This document shows positions 14,264-25,394 of a stretch of DNA of 64,000 nucleotides, in pieces. Positions within the stretch are counted from its first letter, which is position 1; each line of letters begins with the position of its first letter. The translations under genes were made by a program, and so were the position numbers. The notes under the pieces were generated by a model, which saw only the letters and a program-made list of their open reading frames with translations, was not told the origin of the DNA and made no database searches. Source of the stretch: Gammaproteobacteria bacterium HGW-Gammaproteobacteria-13 (GTDB lineage: Bacteria; Pseudomonadota; Gammaproteobacteria; Pseudomonadales; Pseudomonadaceae); NCBI GenBank assembly GCA_002840155.1, contig PGZH01000005.1, forward strand, positions 284,550 through 348,549, in the 5' to 3' direction.

Positions 14264-15187
14264 CTACAGCGCTGACAACAGTTTCTCCAGCCCCTGCTGC
14301 TGAAATTGCTCGCGGACAAAATCAATAAACACCCGAGTCTTCTGTGGCAGCAATTTCTGCCCGGCGAAATAGATCGAAATCGCCCCGGCGTCTACATGCC
14401 AATCCGGCAGTACGCGCTGCACCGTGCCCCGCCGCAGGTACGTCAGCGCATGCCCGGTGCTCACCAGAGCGATACCCAAACCAGCTTCGGCAGCCACACA
14501 GGCAGCCTCTGGGTCGCTGAACGTCATGCGGGTTTTCATCTCCACCGAGGCCAGCAAGCCCTCTCGATTACGCAATGTCCAAGGCCGCACGCGCCCGATT
14601 TGTGGTGAGCGAATCAAGATGCCGGCGTGCTGGGGAAGATCAGCCGGTGAATCCAGTGGCGCAGCCTGTGCAAGGTACTGCGGCGCCGCCAGCAACACGC
14701 GATGTGCCGGCGCCAATTCGCGCGCCACAACACCTTGGGGAATATCAAACCCGCCGCCAATCGCGGCATCAAAACCTTCGGCGACCAGATCAACCTGACG
14801 GTTGTCAAAATGCCAATCCGGCATGATGCGCGGATAGCGCCGCAGGAACTCGCCCAATAGCGGCACCATATACTCGCGACCGAACGACAACCCCATGCTC
14901 ACCTTCAAGGTGCCCGCCGGCTGGCTGCGCAGGCTGGTGAGGTTGCCCATGGCCAATTGCAGAGCGCTCAAGCTCCCCGCCGCATCAGCCAGAAAATACT
15001 CCCCCGCCTCGGTAAGGCTGAGCTTGCGCGTACTGCGGTGAAACAGCCGCACATCCAGGCTGGTTTCTAGCCGCGCCACATTCTTGCCGACCGCGGCCGG
15101 GGTCAGCCCCAAGCGCCGCGCCGCCTCAGCAAAGCTGCCGGCCTGAGCGCTGCGAATAAAGCATTCGATGCAATTTAGGGTGTCCAT
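14264..15187 (-). CDS. LysR-family transcriptional regulator
   Basis: This 307-residue regulator has a winged helix-turn-helix at residues 1-60 (FIRSAQAGSFAEAARRLGLT, PAAVGKNVARLE) and a LysR effector-binding domain from about residue 90. It is transcribed divergently from the SDR gene at 15333, the classic arrangement for a LysR regulator and its target. A dyad at 15209-15229 in the shared upstream region is a candidate binding site. The inducer is unknown. Confidence 0.92.
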   Translation of the reverse strand: MDTLNCIECFIRSAQAGSFAEAARRLGLTPAAVGKNVARLETSLDVRLFHRSTRKLSLTEAGEYFLADAAGSLSALQLAMGNLTSLRSQPAGTLKVSMGLSFGREYMVPLLGEFLRRYPRIMPDWHFDNRQVDLVAEGFDAAIGGGFDIPQGVVARELAPAHRVLLAAPQYLAQAAPLDSPADLPQHAGILIRSPQIGRVRPWTLRNREGLLASVEMKTRMTFSDPEAACVAAEAGLGIALVSTGHALTYLRRGTVQRVLPDWHVDAGAISIYFAGQKLLPQKTRVFIDFVREQFQQQGLEKLLSAL

Positions 15188-15208
15188 CGGCGGTTCCTGG
15201 CGGCGGTA

Positions 15209-15229
15209 TTCGATAGCATTTGGATCGAA
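15209..15229. promoter_or_regulatory. Candidate LysR-type operator
   Basis: TTCGAT (15209-15214) and ATCGAA (15224-15229) form a perfect interrupted dyad between divergent LysR and SDR genes, with the spacing expected for a T-N11-A type box. Confidence 0.45.
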
Positions 15230-15332
15230 AGCATATGCGCATTACTGGCTTATTAGAAACCAATCCGCAGCGGATACTCACTCCAACACCAAGAAGTACC
15301 CAGACACCCCACTTACTTGTATGGAGATCGAC

Positions 15333-16085
15333 ATGACCAACACCACCCTGCCCCTCAGTAACAAAGTTGCCTTTATCCAAGGCGGTTCCCGTGGCATTGG
15401 CGCCGCCATCGCCAAGCGCCTGGCTCGTGAAGGTGCCGCTGTTGCCCTGAGCTACAGCCAAAGCGCTCAGCACGCCGAAGCACTGGTGCAGGAAATCCAG
15501 GCGGCCGGCGGCAAAGCACTGGCCATCCAGGCCGACAGTGCCAGTGAAAGCGCTATTCGCGGCGCCATTCAGCAAACCCTGAGCACCTTTGGCCAACTGG
15601 ATATTCTGGTCAATAACGCCGGCGTACTGGCTATCGCACCGATTGAACAGATGAGTATCGAAGACATCGACCGCACGCTGTCGATCAACGTCCGCAGCGT
15701 GGTGATCGCCAGCCAGGAAGCGGCCAAACACCTCAACGATGGCGGCCGCATCATCAACATCGGCAGCACCAATGCCGAGCGCATGCCCTTTGCCGGTGGC
15801 GCGGTGTATGCCATGAGCAAGGCCGCGCTGGTGGGTTTGACCAAGGGCCTGGCCCGCGACCTGGGCAGCCGCGGCATCACCGTAAACAACCTGCAACCAG
15901 GCCCGGTGGACACCGAGATGAATCCGGAAAACGGCGAATTTGCTGACAGCCTGAAACAGCTGATGGCCATCAACCGCTACGGTCGCGCCGAAGAAATTGC
16001 CAGCTTTGTGGCGTATCTGGCGGGCCCGGAAGCCGGCTATATCACCGGTTCCAGCCTGATGATTGATGGTGGCTTTTCTGCCTGA
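15333..16085 (+). CDS. SDR-family oxidoreductase
   Basis: This 250-residue short-chain dehydrogenase/reductase has a cofactor motif QGGSRGIG (residues 16-23), NNAG (94-97), and the catalytic Ser145, Tyr159, Lys163 triad. C-terminal PGPVDTEM and GSSLMIDGGF are typical of the classical type with NAD(P). The start at ATG 15333 is supported by GGAG six bases upstream. It is divergent from a LysR regulator that probably controls it. Substrate unknown; a 3-oxoacyl or quinone-type ketone is possible for this branch. Confidence 0.9.
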   Translation: MTNTTLPLSNKVAFIQGGSRGIGAAIAKRLAREGAAVALSYSQSAQHAEALVQEIQAAGGKALAIQADSASESAIRGAIQQTLSTFGQLDILVNNAGVLAIAPIEQMSIEDIDRTLSINVRSVVIASQEAAKHLNDGGRIINIGSTNAERMPFAGGAVYAMSKAALVGLTKGLARDLGSRGITVNNLQPGPVDTEMNPENGEFADSLKQLMAINRYGRAEEIASFVAYLAGPEAGYITGSSLMIDGGFSA

Positions 16086-16102
16086 AAACCCAAACCACTC
16101 AC

Positions 16103-16134
16103 AACTCCGGCGACCAAGGCAGCCGGAGTTTTTA
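16103..16134 (+). terminator. Rho-independent terminator of the SDR gene
   Basis: AACTCCGGC (16103-16111) pairs with GCCGGAGTT (16122-16130) and is followed by TTT. Confidence 0.8.
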
Positions 16135-16171
16135 ACCTTGCAGGTAACGCACAGCAGTGCGCAGCCAGCCG

Positions 16172-17266
16172 CTACAGCCCTGCCGTGGGCAAGTCACCGG
16201 GTAGCGCGACGCCGCGCTCGGCGCAATCGGCCACCGTTGCGATTAACCCAGTCAGGTCGAAACCCTGGGCGCTAAGCCAGGCCTGATCGTAGTAAGTATC
16301 GGCATAGCGCTCGCCGCCATCGCAGAGAATCGCCACCACCGAACCGGACTCCCCCGCTGCGACCATCCGCTGCGCCACCAATAGCGCGCCAATCAGATTG
16401 GTGCCGCTGGAGCCGCCCACTTTGCGGCCCAGGCGTTGCGCCAGGTAATGCATGGCCGCCAGGGACAAAGCATCCGGCACCTTGCACATGGCGTCGATCA
16501 CCGACGGCAGAAAGGACGCCTCGACCCGTGGCCGGCCGATGCCTTCGATCCGCGAGCCATGGCTCAGGCACAGGCTGGCATCGCCGCTGCGGTAGTAATC
16601 GAAGAACACCGAACGCTCTGCATCGGCGCACAGCACCTGAGTGCTGTGGCGGCGATAGCGCACATAACGCCCCAGCGTCGCCAAGGTGCCGCCAGTGCCG
16701 GGGCTGGACACCAGCCAACTCGGCTCGGGGAAGCGCTCGCTGCGCAGCTGCTGGAAGATCGACTCGGCAATATTGTTGTTGGCGCGCCAATCGGTGGCGC
16801 GCTCGGCGTAGGTGAACTGATCCATAAAATGCCCGCCGGTCTCGCGCGCCAGGCGCTCGGACTCGGCGTAGATCTGTGTCGGGTCCGTCACCAGATGGCT
16901 CTGGCCGCCGTAGAAGGCGATCTGCGCGATTTTCTCTTTCGAGGTACTGGCCGGCATCACCGCGATAAACGGTAGCCCCAACAAACGGGCGAAGTAGGCC
17001 TCGGAGATTGCCGTGGAACCGCTGGACGCCTCGATCACCGGCGCACCGGGCTTGAGCCAGCCGTTACACAGCGCGTAGAGAAACAGCGAGCGCGCCAGGC
17101 GATGCTTGAGGCTACCAGTGGGATGGCTGGACTCGTCCTTGAAATACAGTTCGACGCCAGGCAAACCCGGCAACGCCAGGGGAATCAGGTGGGTGTCAGC
17201 GCTGCGCTGAAAATCCGCCTCAATGATACGGATCGCTTCGCACGCCCAGGTTCTTGAATCGCTCAT
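16172..17266 (-). CDS. PLP-dependent cysteine synthase-family enzyme
   Basis: This 364-residue fold-type II PLP enzyme has the Schiff-base lysine Lys54 in [11 protein letters not shown], the substrate-loop SSGSTAIS, and the phosphate-binding glycine run [10 protein letters not shown]. It is longer than CysK/CysM and resembles the Cds1-like cysteine desulfhydrase/cysteine synthase-like group. It would act on cysteine or a related beta-substituted alanine in the cytoplasm. The next gene on the same strand is a DMT exporter, separated by a structured repeat. Confidence 0.82.
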   Translation of the reverse strand: MSDSRTWACEAIRIIEADFQRSADTHLIPLALPGLPGVELYFKDESSHPTGSLKHRLARSLFLYALCNGWLKPGAPVIEASSGSTAISEAYFARLLGLPFIAVMPASTSKEKIAQIAFYGGQSHLVTDPTQIYAESERLARETGGHFMDQFTYAERATDWRANNNIAESIFQQLRSERFPEPSWLVSSPGTGGTLATLGRYVRYRRHSTQVLCADAERSVFFDYYRSGDASLCLSHGSRIEGIGRPRVEASFLPSVIDAMCKVPDALSLAAMHYLAQRLGRKVGGSSGTNLIGALLVAQRMVAAGESGSVVAILCDGGERYADTYYDQAWLSAQGFDLTGLIATVADCAERGVALPGDLPTAGL

Positions 17267-17290
17267 GCCTTACTCCGCTAGGGTTTATTT

Positions 17291-17410
17291 CGGATTTCGC
17301 GAGCTAGAGCGAGACAAGGCAAAAATGGCCGAGGAAGCGGAGTTTACGAGCTGTAAATGAGCATTCCGAGGCCATTTTTAACGCCGTATCGCCGACGCGC
17401 AGCAAATCCG
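17291..17410. repeat. Structured intergenic repeat, copy 1
   Basis: Three nested inverted repeats are present: CGGATTT (17291-17297) with AAATCCG (17404-17410), AAAAATGGCC (17321-17330) with GGCCATTTTT (17370-17379), and TTTAC/GTAAA around 17343-17357. The conserved linkers CGCGAGCTAGAGC and CCGACGCGCAGCA recur in the copy at 32762. Confidence 0.75.
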
Positions 17411-17416
17411 ACTTCC

Positions 17417-18328
17417 TCAATCCAGCACACCGGCCGGCACCACACGGGTCCCGCGCCACTGGCTTAGCAATACGCCAGCAAACACCAATCCCGCTGCCAG
17501 CATCTGCACAGCATTCAGGCTTTCGCCCAATAGCAGTATGGCGAACAGCAGGGTGAATACCGGGATCAGGTTGGTAAAGCCCGACGCCTGGCTGGCCGGC
17601 AGGCGGCTGACGCCGAAGTTGTACAACCCGTAAGCGCCCACCGTGACCAGAATGCCCAGGTACGCCACCGCACCCAGGCCCATGGGGCTGACGCTGGTCG
17701 GCAACGGCGCGCTAAACCAGGCCAAGGGCAGAAAGAAGATGGTGCCGACAAAGGCCACCATGGCGGTCAGCAGAAAGGGCGAGTAGCGTGATGACAGGTG
17801 CTTGAGCAGCAGGGTGTAACCCATGGCGCAGAGCATCGCCAGCAGTTCGTAGAAATTGCCGAGAATCGGGTTGCTCGCGTGCTCATCGGCGCTGCCGGCC
17901 AGGCTCAGCCATACGGCGCCGATCAGCGCCAAAAGAAACCCGGCCAGGGTGATGCGGCTGATCCGTTCGCGGAGAAAGATAAACGCGCCGACCGCCACCA
18001 GCAGCGGCAACAAGGCCGTGACCATGCCAGCCTGTGCGGCGCTGGTATGTTGCAGCGCCAGGGCTTCGAAGAGGAAATACAGACAGGGTTCGCAGGCGGC
18101 CAGGCCCAGCAGGTATTTCCAGTCACCGGCGCGGTAATGCATCTGTCCACGCCAGCGCCAGGCCAGCAGAAACACCAGGCTGCCCAGGGCCATACGACCG
18201 AAGATCACCCACAACGGCGGCAACTCGGCAAAGGCCAGTTTCAGCGCAATAAAGGAACTGCCCCACAGCGCCATGGCGATCACCAGGCAGATCACCGCGA
18301 TGCCCCTTCCCTGCTCACGCATACCCAA
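17417..18328 (-). CDS. EamA/DMT-family exporter
   Basis: This 303-residue protein has ten hydrophobic segments in two homologous halves, the EamA domain pair. Typical signs are the opening ALWGSSFIALKLAF motif in helix 1 and LRERISR and GESLNAVQM at the ends of the halves. It is an inner-membrane drug/metabolite transporter, usually an exporter of amino acids or small metabolites. No substrate can be named. Confidence 0.88.
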   Translation of the reverse strand: MGMREQGRGIAVICLVIAMALWGSSFIALKLAFAELPPLWVIFGRMALGSLVFLLAWRWRGQMHYRAGDWKYLLGLAACEPCLYFLFEALALQHTSAAQAGMVTALLPLLVAVGAFIFLRERISRITLAGFLLALIGAVWLSLAGSADEHASNPILGNFYELLAMLCAMGYTLLLKHLSSRYSPFLLTAMVAFVGTIFFLPLAWFSAPLPTSVSPMGLGAVAYLGILVTVGAYGLYNFGVSRLPASQASGFTNLIPVFTLLFAILLLGESLNAVQMLAAGLVFAGVLLSQWRGTRVVPAGVLD

Positions 18329-18422
18329 GCCCCTGACTAAAGGCTGCAGTGTAGAGAGGCCAGTGCGGCGCCGACAGATACAGTCAGCGCCGCGAACTGT
18401 GTGGGGTGGTTCGAGACGAGAC

Positions 18423-18450
18423 AGCCGTCGCGGCTAAAGCCCCTCCCACA
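18423..18450 (-). repeat. Pseudomonas REP element
   Basis: The strand shown reads AGCCGTCGCGGCTAAAGCC then CCTCCCACA. Its complement, TGTGGGAGGGGCTTTAGCCG continuing CGACGGCT, is the well-known Pseudomonas REP consensus with its GGCTTTAGCC hairpin. It lies between the exporter gene and the antiporter operon. Confidence 0.85.
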
Positions 18451-18473
18451 GGAAGCTCGACGCAACCGGCACC

Positions 18474-18806
18474 TTATTGTTCCCAGGGCTTACCGCTGGT
18501 CTTCTCACTGATCTGCAGCTTCTGCTGCAGCGCGGCCTTGGCCAGCATATGGGCGCTGACCGGTGCGGTGATAAACAGAAACAGGGCGATCAGCAGCTCA
18601 TGCAGGCTGACGCCCTCGCCACGGAAGCTGAAGTAAATCAGCGAGGCGATCACCATGCCGCCCACGCCCAGGGTGCTGGCCTTGGTCGGGCCGTGCAGGC
18701 GCATAAAGAAGTCCGGCAGGCGGTACAGGCCGATTGCACCGATCAGCGCGAACAGGCTGCCGATCAGCAGAAACAGCGCCACCAGCGCTTCGATCCAGAA
18801 AGCCAT
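18474..18806 (-). CDS. mnhG: Mrp-type Na+(K+)/H+ antiporter subunit G
   Basis: This 110-residue subunit has three transmembrane segments and the family motif GLYRLPDFFMRLHGPTKAST near residues 27-46. It is the last gene of the six-gene antiporter operon (order AB-C-D-E-F-G on the minus strand). The complex exchanges monovalent cations for protons at the inner membrane. A gap of ten bases separates it from subunit F. Confidence 0.92.
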   Translation of the reverse strand: MAFWIEALVALFLLIGSLFALIGAIGLYRLPDFFMRLHGPTKASTLGVGGMVIASLIYFSFRGEGVSLHELLIALFLFITAPVSAHMLAKAALQQKLQISEKTSGKPWEQ

Positions 18807-18816
18807 CAGATGCTCC

Positions 18817-19086
18817 TCATTCGATGATGTCGCCGCGCAGCAAATACTTGGCCACGGCCACCGTGCCGATAAAGCCCATCACCGCAATCAGCAGGGCCGC
18901 TTCAAAATACAGATCGCTGCCCAACCAGATGCCAAACAGCACCAGCATGGCAATCGCGTTGATATACAAGGTATCCAGGGCCAGGATGCGGTCAGGCAGA
19001 TCCGGGCCGATGATCAGGCGCGCCATGGTCAGTACCAGGGCCAGGCCGATGATCACCAGGCACAGCGGAATCACGTAGGCGAGCAT
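18817..19086 (-). CDS. mnhF: Mrp-type antiporter subunit F
   Basis: This 89-residue subunit has three membrane helices and the characteristic RLIIGPDLPDRILALDTLYINA segment between helices 1 and 2. Its ATG overlaps the 3' end of subunit E by 16 bases in another frame, a sign of coupled translation. Confidence 0.92.
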   Translation of the reverse strand: MLAYVIPLCLVIIGLALVLTMARLIIGPDLPDRILALDTLYINAIAMLVLFGIWLGSDLYFEAALLIAVMGFIGTVAVAKYLLRGDIIE

Positions 19087-19570
19087 GTGAATACCTCCAG
19101 CAAGGGTGCTTCGTAGCGCTGTTTGATTTCCGTCACCAAGGCTTCGGCGTCCGGCACATCGAGGCCGTGTACCAGGAGCATCTTGCGGTCATCGCTGAGG
19201 TCAGCGGATACCGTGCCCGGGGTCAGCGAGATGATGCTGGTGAGCATGGTCAGGGCCAGTTCATCTTCCAGCAGCATGGGAATTTCCACGAATGCCGGGC
19301 GCAGCTTGGCGGGCGGCCCGAGGATCAGCTTGGCCACCTGCAGGTTGGCGGTGACGATATCGCCGAGGATACGCAGCAAAAACAGGCACAGTTTGAAGGG
19401 CTTGTAGACCCGTGGCGGGTTGATCCAGAACACCTGGGTCAACAGCGGAATCGCCCAGCCGAGCAGCGCCCCGAGCAGCCAGTGGCCCAGGCTCAGGTCA
19501 TTCATCAACAGCAGCCAGACCAGTAAAAGGCACAGGCTCAGCAGCGGATGGGGTAACCAGCGACGTGCTT

Positions 19571-19574
<4 letters not shown>
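19071..19574 (-). CDS. mnhE: Mrp-type antiporter subunit E
   Basis: This 167-residue subunit has two to three N-terminal membrane helices and a cytoplasmic domain with the family-typical LTMLTSIISLTPGTVSADL and HGLDVPDA. It overlaps subunit D by four bases at its start and subunit F at its end. Confidence 0.92.
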
Positions 19575-21072
<1,498 letters not shown>

Positions 21073-21076
<4 letters not shown>

Positions 21077-21402
21077 TGCGCAGGCTCCTGGCCGTCAACA
21101 TGGTCGGTCTGGGTTTCGCCCACGCTGCGCAGCGCCAGCACCACAACGAAGGCCGTCATGGCAAAGCCGATCACGATGGCAGTCAGCACCAGCGCTTGCG
21201 GCAGCGGGTCAGCGTACTCGCTGCTCTTGCCGATCACCGTGACCACGCCACTCTGCAGGCGGCCCATGGCAAACAGGAACAGGTTGACCGCATAGGAAAT
21301 CAGCGTCAGCCCCAGCACTACCGGGAAGGTCCGCGCGCGCAGCAGCAGGTACACACCGCTGGCGGTGAGGATGCCCAGGGTTGCGGCAAATATGGCTTCC
21401 AT
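21073..21402 (-). CDS. mnhC: Mrp-type antiporter subunit C
   Basis: This 109-residue subunit has three membrane helices and is homologous to NuoK. Signature segments are SGVYLLLRARTFPVVLGLTL and DPLPQALVLTAIVIGFAMTA. It sits one base after the fused A-B gene and overlaps subunit D by four bases. Confidence 0.95.
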
Positions 21403-21403
21403 C

Positions 21404-24196
21404 TCAAAGCACCTCTTGTGCAGCTTTTTCCTGGGTCAACTTGCCCAGGTTGGCGAGAATCAGCAGGGTCGCGCCGACAACCGTCAGGTACACGCCCAGG
21501 TCGAACAGCATGGCGGTGGCCAACTCGATTTCACCGACCAGCGGGATATGGAAATGGCCGAAGGCCGAAGTCAGGAACGGCCGGTCAAACAGCCAGCTGC
21601 CCAGACCGGTCAGCCCGGCAATCAACACGCCGAGGCCGGCCATGCCCTGGTAATTCAGCGGCAGGCGCGACTGCGTCCACTGCACGCCACTGGCGACGTA
21701 TTGCAGGATCAGCGCCACGGCCGTCACCAAGCCGGCGATAAAGCCGCCACCCGGCAGGTTGTGCCCGCGCAGGAAGATAAACACCGAGACCAGCAGCGCC
21801 ATCGGCAACAGCACCCGCGACAGAGTGGCGAGGATCAGCGGATGGCGGTCACGCGCCCAGTCGCGCCCCTGTGCATCGACCTTCGGCTGGATCAGGCGCA
21901 GGCCATCGAGCAGCGCGAAGATGCCCACGGCGGCAATCGCCAGCACAGTGACCTCACCGAGGGTATCGAAGCCACGGAAGTCCACCAGGATCACGTTGAC
22001 CACGTTGGTGCCGCCACCGCCCGGCACGCTGTTCTCCAGGAAGAATGCGGAAATGCTGTCGTACGGCCGCGTCAGCACGGCGAACACCAGCATCGCCACC
22101 ATCACGCCAGTGCCGACCGCCAGGGTGAAGTCACGCAGACCGCGCAGGCTGCTCGACTCGATACGGGTATGCGCCGGCAGGAAGAACAGCGCAAGCATCA
22201 GCAGGATGATGGTCACCACCTCTACCGACAGCTGGGTCAGGGCCAGATCCGGCGCCGAATAACGGGCGAAGGCCAGGGCCACCATCAGCCCGACCACGCT
22301 GAGCATCAGCAACGAAACCAGGCGCTGGCGGTGGAAGACCACCGTCACCAAGGCGGCCAAGGCCATGATGCCCAAGCCCAGAACGGTGATGCCGTCGATT
22401 TCGGCCATGGCCACTGGGCCGCTGATCTGCGGCAACGAGCTCAGCCCCTGAGTCACCACCAGCAAGGCCGCTGCCAGCAGCAGCGCCAGGTAACGCTGCA
22501 GCGATGCATTCTCCAGCCAGTGGGTGATCACGCTAGACACCTTGACCAGGATCAGCACACCACGCTCGAACAGCAGCTTGGCGTCAACACTCGGCAGCCC
22601 GGCATACCAGCGGAACAGCGGCTGACGGAACACGTACACCAGAATCCCGCCAAACAGGGCAATAAAGCTCATCAGCAGCGGCAGGTTGAAGCCATGCCAG
22701 ATCGCCAGGCTGTAACTCGGTACATCACCGCCCAAGGTTGCCGAGGCGGCAGTCGCCAGCAACGGCGCCACGGTGTAGGCCGGCACGATACCCACCAGCA
22801 GGCAGAGGAACACCAGAATCTCCACCGGCACCTTCATATAGCGCGGCGGCTCATGCGGCGGATAATGCGGCAGGTCGACTGGCTCGCCGTTGAAGAACAC
22901 GTCGTGGATAAAGCGCAGCGAATACGCCACCGAGAACACCCCGGCCAGGGTTGCCGCTGCCGGGATCACCCAGTTGAAGCTGCCCAGCAGGTGCTGGTTG
23001 AGCGTCTCGGTAAAGAACATTTCCTTGCTTAGGAAGCCGTTGAGCAGCGGCACCCCGGCCATCGCCGAGGCCGCCACCATGGCCAGCACGGCCGTATGCG
23101 GCATGTACTTCCACATACCGTTGATGCGCCGCATATCGCGACTGCCGGTTTCGTGGTCGATGATCCCCGCCGCCATAAACAGCGAGGCCTTGAAGGTGGC
23201 GTGGTTGATGATGTGGAACACCGCCGCCACTGCCGCCAGGCGGGTATCCAGGCCGAACAGCAAGGTGATCAGACCCAGGTGGCTGATGGTCGAATAGGCC
23301 AACAGACCCTTGAGGTCATGCTGAAACAACGCCATCCCGGCGCCGACCAGCAAGGTCACCAGACCGGTGATGCTGACCAGGTAGAACCACCACTCCGACC
23401 CCGCCAGCGCCGGGTACAGACGCGCCAGGAGAAACACCCCGGCCTTGACCATGGTCGCCGAGTGCAGATAGGCCGATACCGGCGTCGGTGCCGCCATGGC
23501 GTGCGGTAGCCAGAAGTGGAACGGGAACTGCGCCGATTTAGTGAACACCCCCAGCAGCACCAGAATCAGCGCCAACGGGTACAACTCATGGGCGCGGATC
23601 GCATAACCGGCCGCCAGCACCTGAGACAACTCGAAGCTGCCGGCGATATGGCCGATCAGCAGAATCCCGGCGAACAGCGCCAGGCCACCACCGCCCGTCA
23701 CGGCCAGGGCCATGCGCGCGCCTTTGCGCGCATCCGAACGGGCGCCCCAGAAGCCGATCAAGAGGAACGACGACAGGCTGGTCAGCTCCCAGAACATCAG
23801 CATCAGCAGCAGGTTTTCCGACAGCACCACGCCGAGCATCGCGCCCATAAACAGCAGGAGGAAGGCGAAGAAGCGCCCCATCGGCTCCTTCTTCGACAGG
23901 TAGTAGCGCGCGTAGAGAATGACCAGCAGGCCGATACCGAGAATCAGCAGGGCAAACAGAAAGCCCAGACCATCCAGGCGCAGGCTGAGATTCAGGCCCA
24001 GGGCCGGCAACCACTCCAGTTTGACCTTGAGCACTTCACCAGCAAATACCGCAGACTGCTGCGAGAACAACAGCACCAAAGCCGTCAGCGGCGCCAATGC
24101 CGCCGCCACAGCGCAGGCGGAACGGCCCATGCGTTCGGCCAGCAAAGGCAGAAAAATGCCGAGAAATGGCAAGGCGATGATCAGCGCAAGCGTCAT
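21404..24196 (-). CDS. mnhA: Mrp-type antiporter fused subunits A and B
   Basis: This 930-residue protein has an N-terminal NuoL/MrpA-like part (about residues 1-770). It includes [20 protein letters not shown] with the conserved Lys and His residues nearby and [14 protein letters not shown]. The MrpB domain is fused at the C-terminus (about residues 790-930, with [20 protein letters not shown]). This fusion defines the six-gene group-2 operon found in pseudomonads and rhizobia (Pha/Sha). The start at 24196 has AAGGGG seven bases upstream. It supports alkaline and salt tolerance in relatives. Confidence 0.95.
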   Translation of the reverse strand: MTLALIIALPFLGIFLPLLAERMGRSACAVAAALAPLTALVLLFSQQSAVFAGEVLKVKLEWLPALGLNLSLRLDGLGFLFALLILGIGLLVILYARYYLSKKEPMGRFFAFLLLFMGAMLGVVLSENLLLMLMFWELTSLSSFLLIGFWGARSDARKGARMALAVTGGGGLALFAGILLIGHIAGSFELSQVLAAGYAIRAHELYPLALILVLLGVFTKSAQFPFHFWLPHAMAAPTPVSAYLHSATMVKAGVFLLARLYPALAGSEWWFYLVSITGLVTLLVGAGMALFQHDLKGLLAYSTISHLGLITLLFGLDTRLAAVAAVFHIINHATFKASLFMAAGIIDHETGSRDMRRINGMWKYMPHTAVLAMVAASAMAGVPLLNGFLSKEMFFTETLNQHLLGSFNWVIPAAATLAGVFSVAYSLRFIHDVFFNGEPVDLPHYPPHEPPRYMKVPVEILVFLCLLVGIVPAYTVAPLLATAASATLGGDVPSYSLAIWHGFNLPLLMSFIALFGGILVYVFRQPLFRWYAGLPSVDAKLLFERGVLILVKVSSVITHWLENASLQRYLALLLAAALLVVTQGLSSLPQISGPVAMAEIDGITVLGLGIMALAALVTVVFHRQRLVSLLMLSVVGLMVALAFARYSAPDLALTQLSVEVVTIILLMLALFFLPAHTRIESSSLRGLRDFTLAVGTGVMVAMLVFAVLTRPYDSISAFFLENSVPGGGGTNVVNVILVDFRGFDTLGEVTVLAIAAVGIFALLDGLRLIQPKVDAQGRDWARDRHPLILATLSRVLLPMALLVSVFIFLRGHNLPGGGFIAGLVTAVALILQYVASGVQWTQSRLPLNYQGMAGLGVLIAGLTGLGSWLFDRPFLTSAFGHFHIPLVGEIELATAMLFDLGVYLTVVGATLLILANLGKLTQEKAAQEVL

Positions 24197-24474
24197 AGAA
24201 AAACCCCTTAATGCGAACCCGGCACGTACCCGGCTGACTCCCTAACCTTCTCACTGCGGTCAACCGCAGGCTTTTGCCTGCGCAGCAACCCGCGCAAAAG
24301 TATTGCACTGCAGAACAACTAAAGCCCGTTGGCACAAAAGCGTGTGCGATTATCCATAACTATCGGCAAACCGTCATGGATAGAATTATTACTAAACACT
24401 GTGTTTTCCGCGAGCTTGCCTGAAAAACCTGAGAAACGCCGATAAACATCTGGTTTATCTAGAAAAAAGGCAAT
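24197..24474. other. Intergenic region upstream of the antiporter operon
   Basis: About 280 bases hold the leader of the antiporter operon on the minus strand. No ORF or convincing repeat is visible. An AT-rich stretch around 24330-24400 is the most likely place for the operon promoter, but I could not single out clear -35 and -10 boxes. Confidence 0.4.
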
Positions 24475-24504
24475 AAAAAACCGGATCAGTCAGGACTGAT
24501 CCGG
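24475..24504 (-). terminator. Terminator of slyB
   Basis: CCGGATCAGTC (24481-24491), loop AG, GACTGATCCGG (24494-24504). On the minus strand the stem is followed by six U residues (A tract at 24475-24480). Confidence 0.92.
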
Positions 24505-24516
24505 CCTCTTCGACAC

Positions 24517-24978
24517 TCAGTGAGTAACGCGACTGGTGCCATTCACGGTCATGATGCGCACGCGCTCACCAACGCGGAAAATCTGATTTTCTTCAACGGC
24601 CTGCACGTAGGCGCGCATGCTGCCGTCATCTTCGCGCACGGTGATTTCCACACCCTGGGTACGGGTCAGGCCTTCCTCGGTCATCGCGCCCAGCAGGCCA
24701 CCGGCCACTGCACCGATTACCGCCGCCACCGCGCTGCCGCGCCCGCCACCGACGCCGCTACCGGCCACGCCGCCGATGACTGCGCCAGCACCTGCGCCGA
24801 TGGGCGTTTTCGTGCCTTCGATCTTCACTGGGCGCAACGCTTCGATGGTGCCCATGCGCACGGTCTGCACGGTGCGTGCTTCATCGCGCGAGTAGGTGTC
24901 GCCAGTCAGGCTGGAGGCGCAGCCGCCCAACAGGGCCAGCACGGCAAACGAGGCAGCCAACAGAAAAGGTTTACGCAT
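24517..24978 (-). CDS. slyB: SlyB-like glycine-zipper outer-membrane lipoprotein
   Basis: This 153-residue lipoprotein has a signal peptide ending in the lipobox LLGGC. It contains a double glycine zipper (GAGAGAVIGGVAGSGVGGG and AAVIGAVAGGLLGAM) and a C-terminal beta domain ending VGERVRIMTVNG. This is the Pcp/SlyB 17-kDa surface antigen family of outer-membrane proteins; in enterobacteria SlyB belongs to the PhoPQ regulon and stabilises the outer membrane. The start at 24978 follows a GGAG site; an upstream in-frame ATG would add 19 non-signal residues. Confidence 0.88.
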   Translation of the reverse strand: MRKPFLLAASFAVLALLGGCASSLTGDTYSRDEARTVQTVRMGTIEALRPVKIEGTKTPIGAGAGAVIGGVAGSGVGGGRGSAVAAVIGAVAGGLLGAMTEEGLTRTQGVEITVREDDGSMRAYVQAVEENQIFRVGERVRIMTVNGTSRVTH

Positions 24979-25150
24979 GATTGTTTCTCCAGTTAGGCAG
25001 GCCCCATTAAAACGCCTGCGCAGCTTCGCTGTCACCCGCCATTATGCGGCAAAACTTTACCTAACCTGCCGCGCGGTGCCAGGCGCGACATTCCGCCGCG
25101 TTCAGAACCGACATCCAGCCCGCCTAAGCTAAGGCTTGATCGGGGGATTT

Positions 25151-25387
25151 ATGGATTATTTTATCGTCGCCATCACCAGCGCTGCCGGGCTGTACTTCCA
25201 CTGGTGGCTGTATGTGCGGATCAAACGCTGGATGGACCGCGACCTGGCGCTGTCACTGGCTGGCGACTCAGCGGCCAAGCGCAGCTATATGCTCGCCCGC
25301 CTGACCGAGGCGCAGGCCGCTGGCATCAAGCGCAGCGCCCTGCCCGCCTGGTTGGAGCAAGCCGCCGCGCAGTACCCCGGCGACTGA
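25151..25387 (+). CDS. Small single-span membrane protein, unknown
   Basis: This 78-residue protein has one N-terminal membrane segment (residues 3-25, FIVAITSAAGLYFHWWLYV) followed by a basic amphipathic cytoplasmic region. The ATG at 25151 has GGGGGA upstream and is preferred over a TTG at 25136. It is convergent with pdxH, whose stop lies seven bases away. No named family. Confidence 0.7.
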   Translation: MDYFIVAITSAAGLYFHWWLYVRIKRWMDRDLALSLAGDSAAKRSYMLARLTEAQAAGIKRSALPAWLEQAAAQYPGD

Positions 25388-25394
25388 AACGCGC

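Noticed and set aside
21365..23032. 555-codon + strand ORF opposite the antiporter A-B gene
   Set aside because: A low-complexity Gln/His/Arg-rich translation, a mirror of the highly hydrophobic minus-strand gene; not a real protein.
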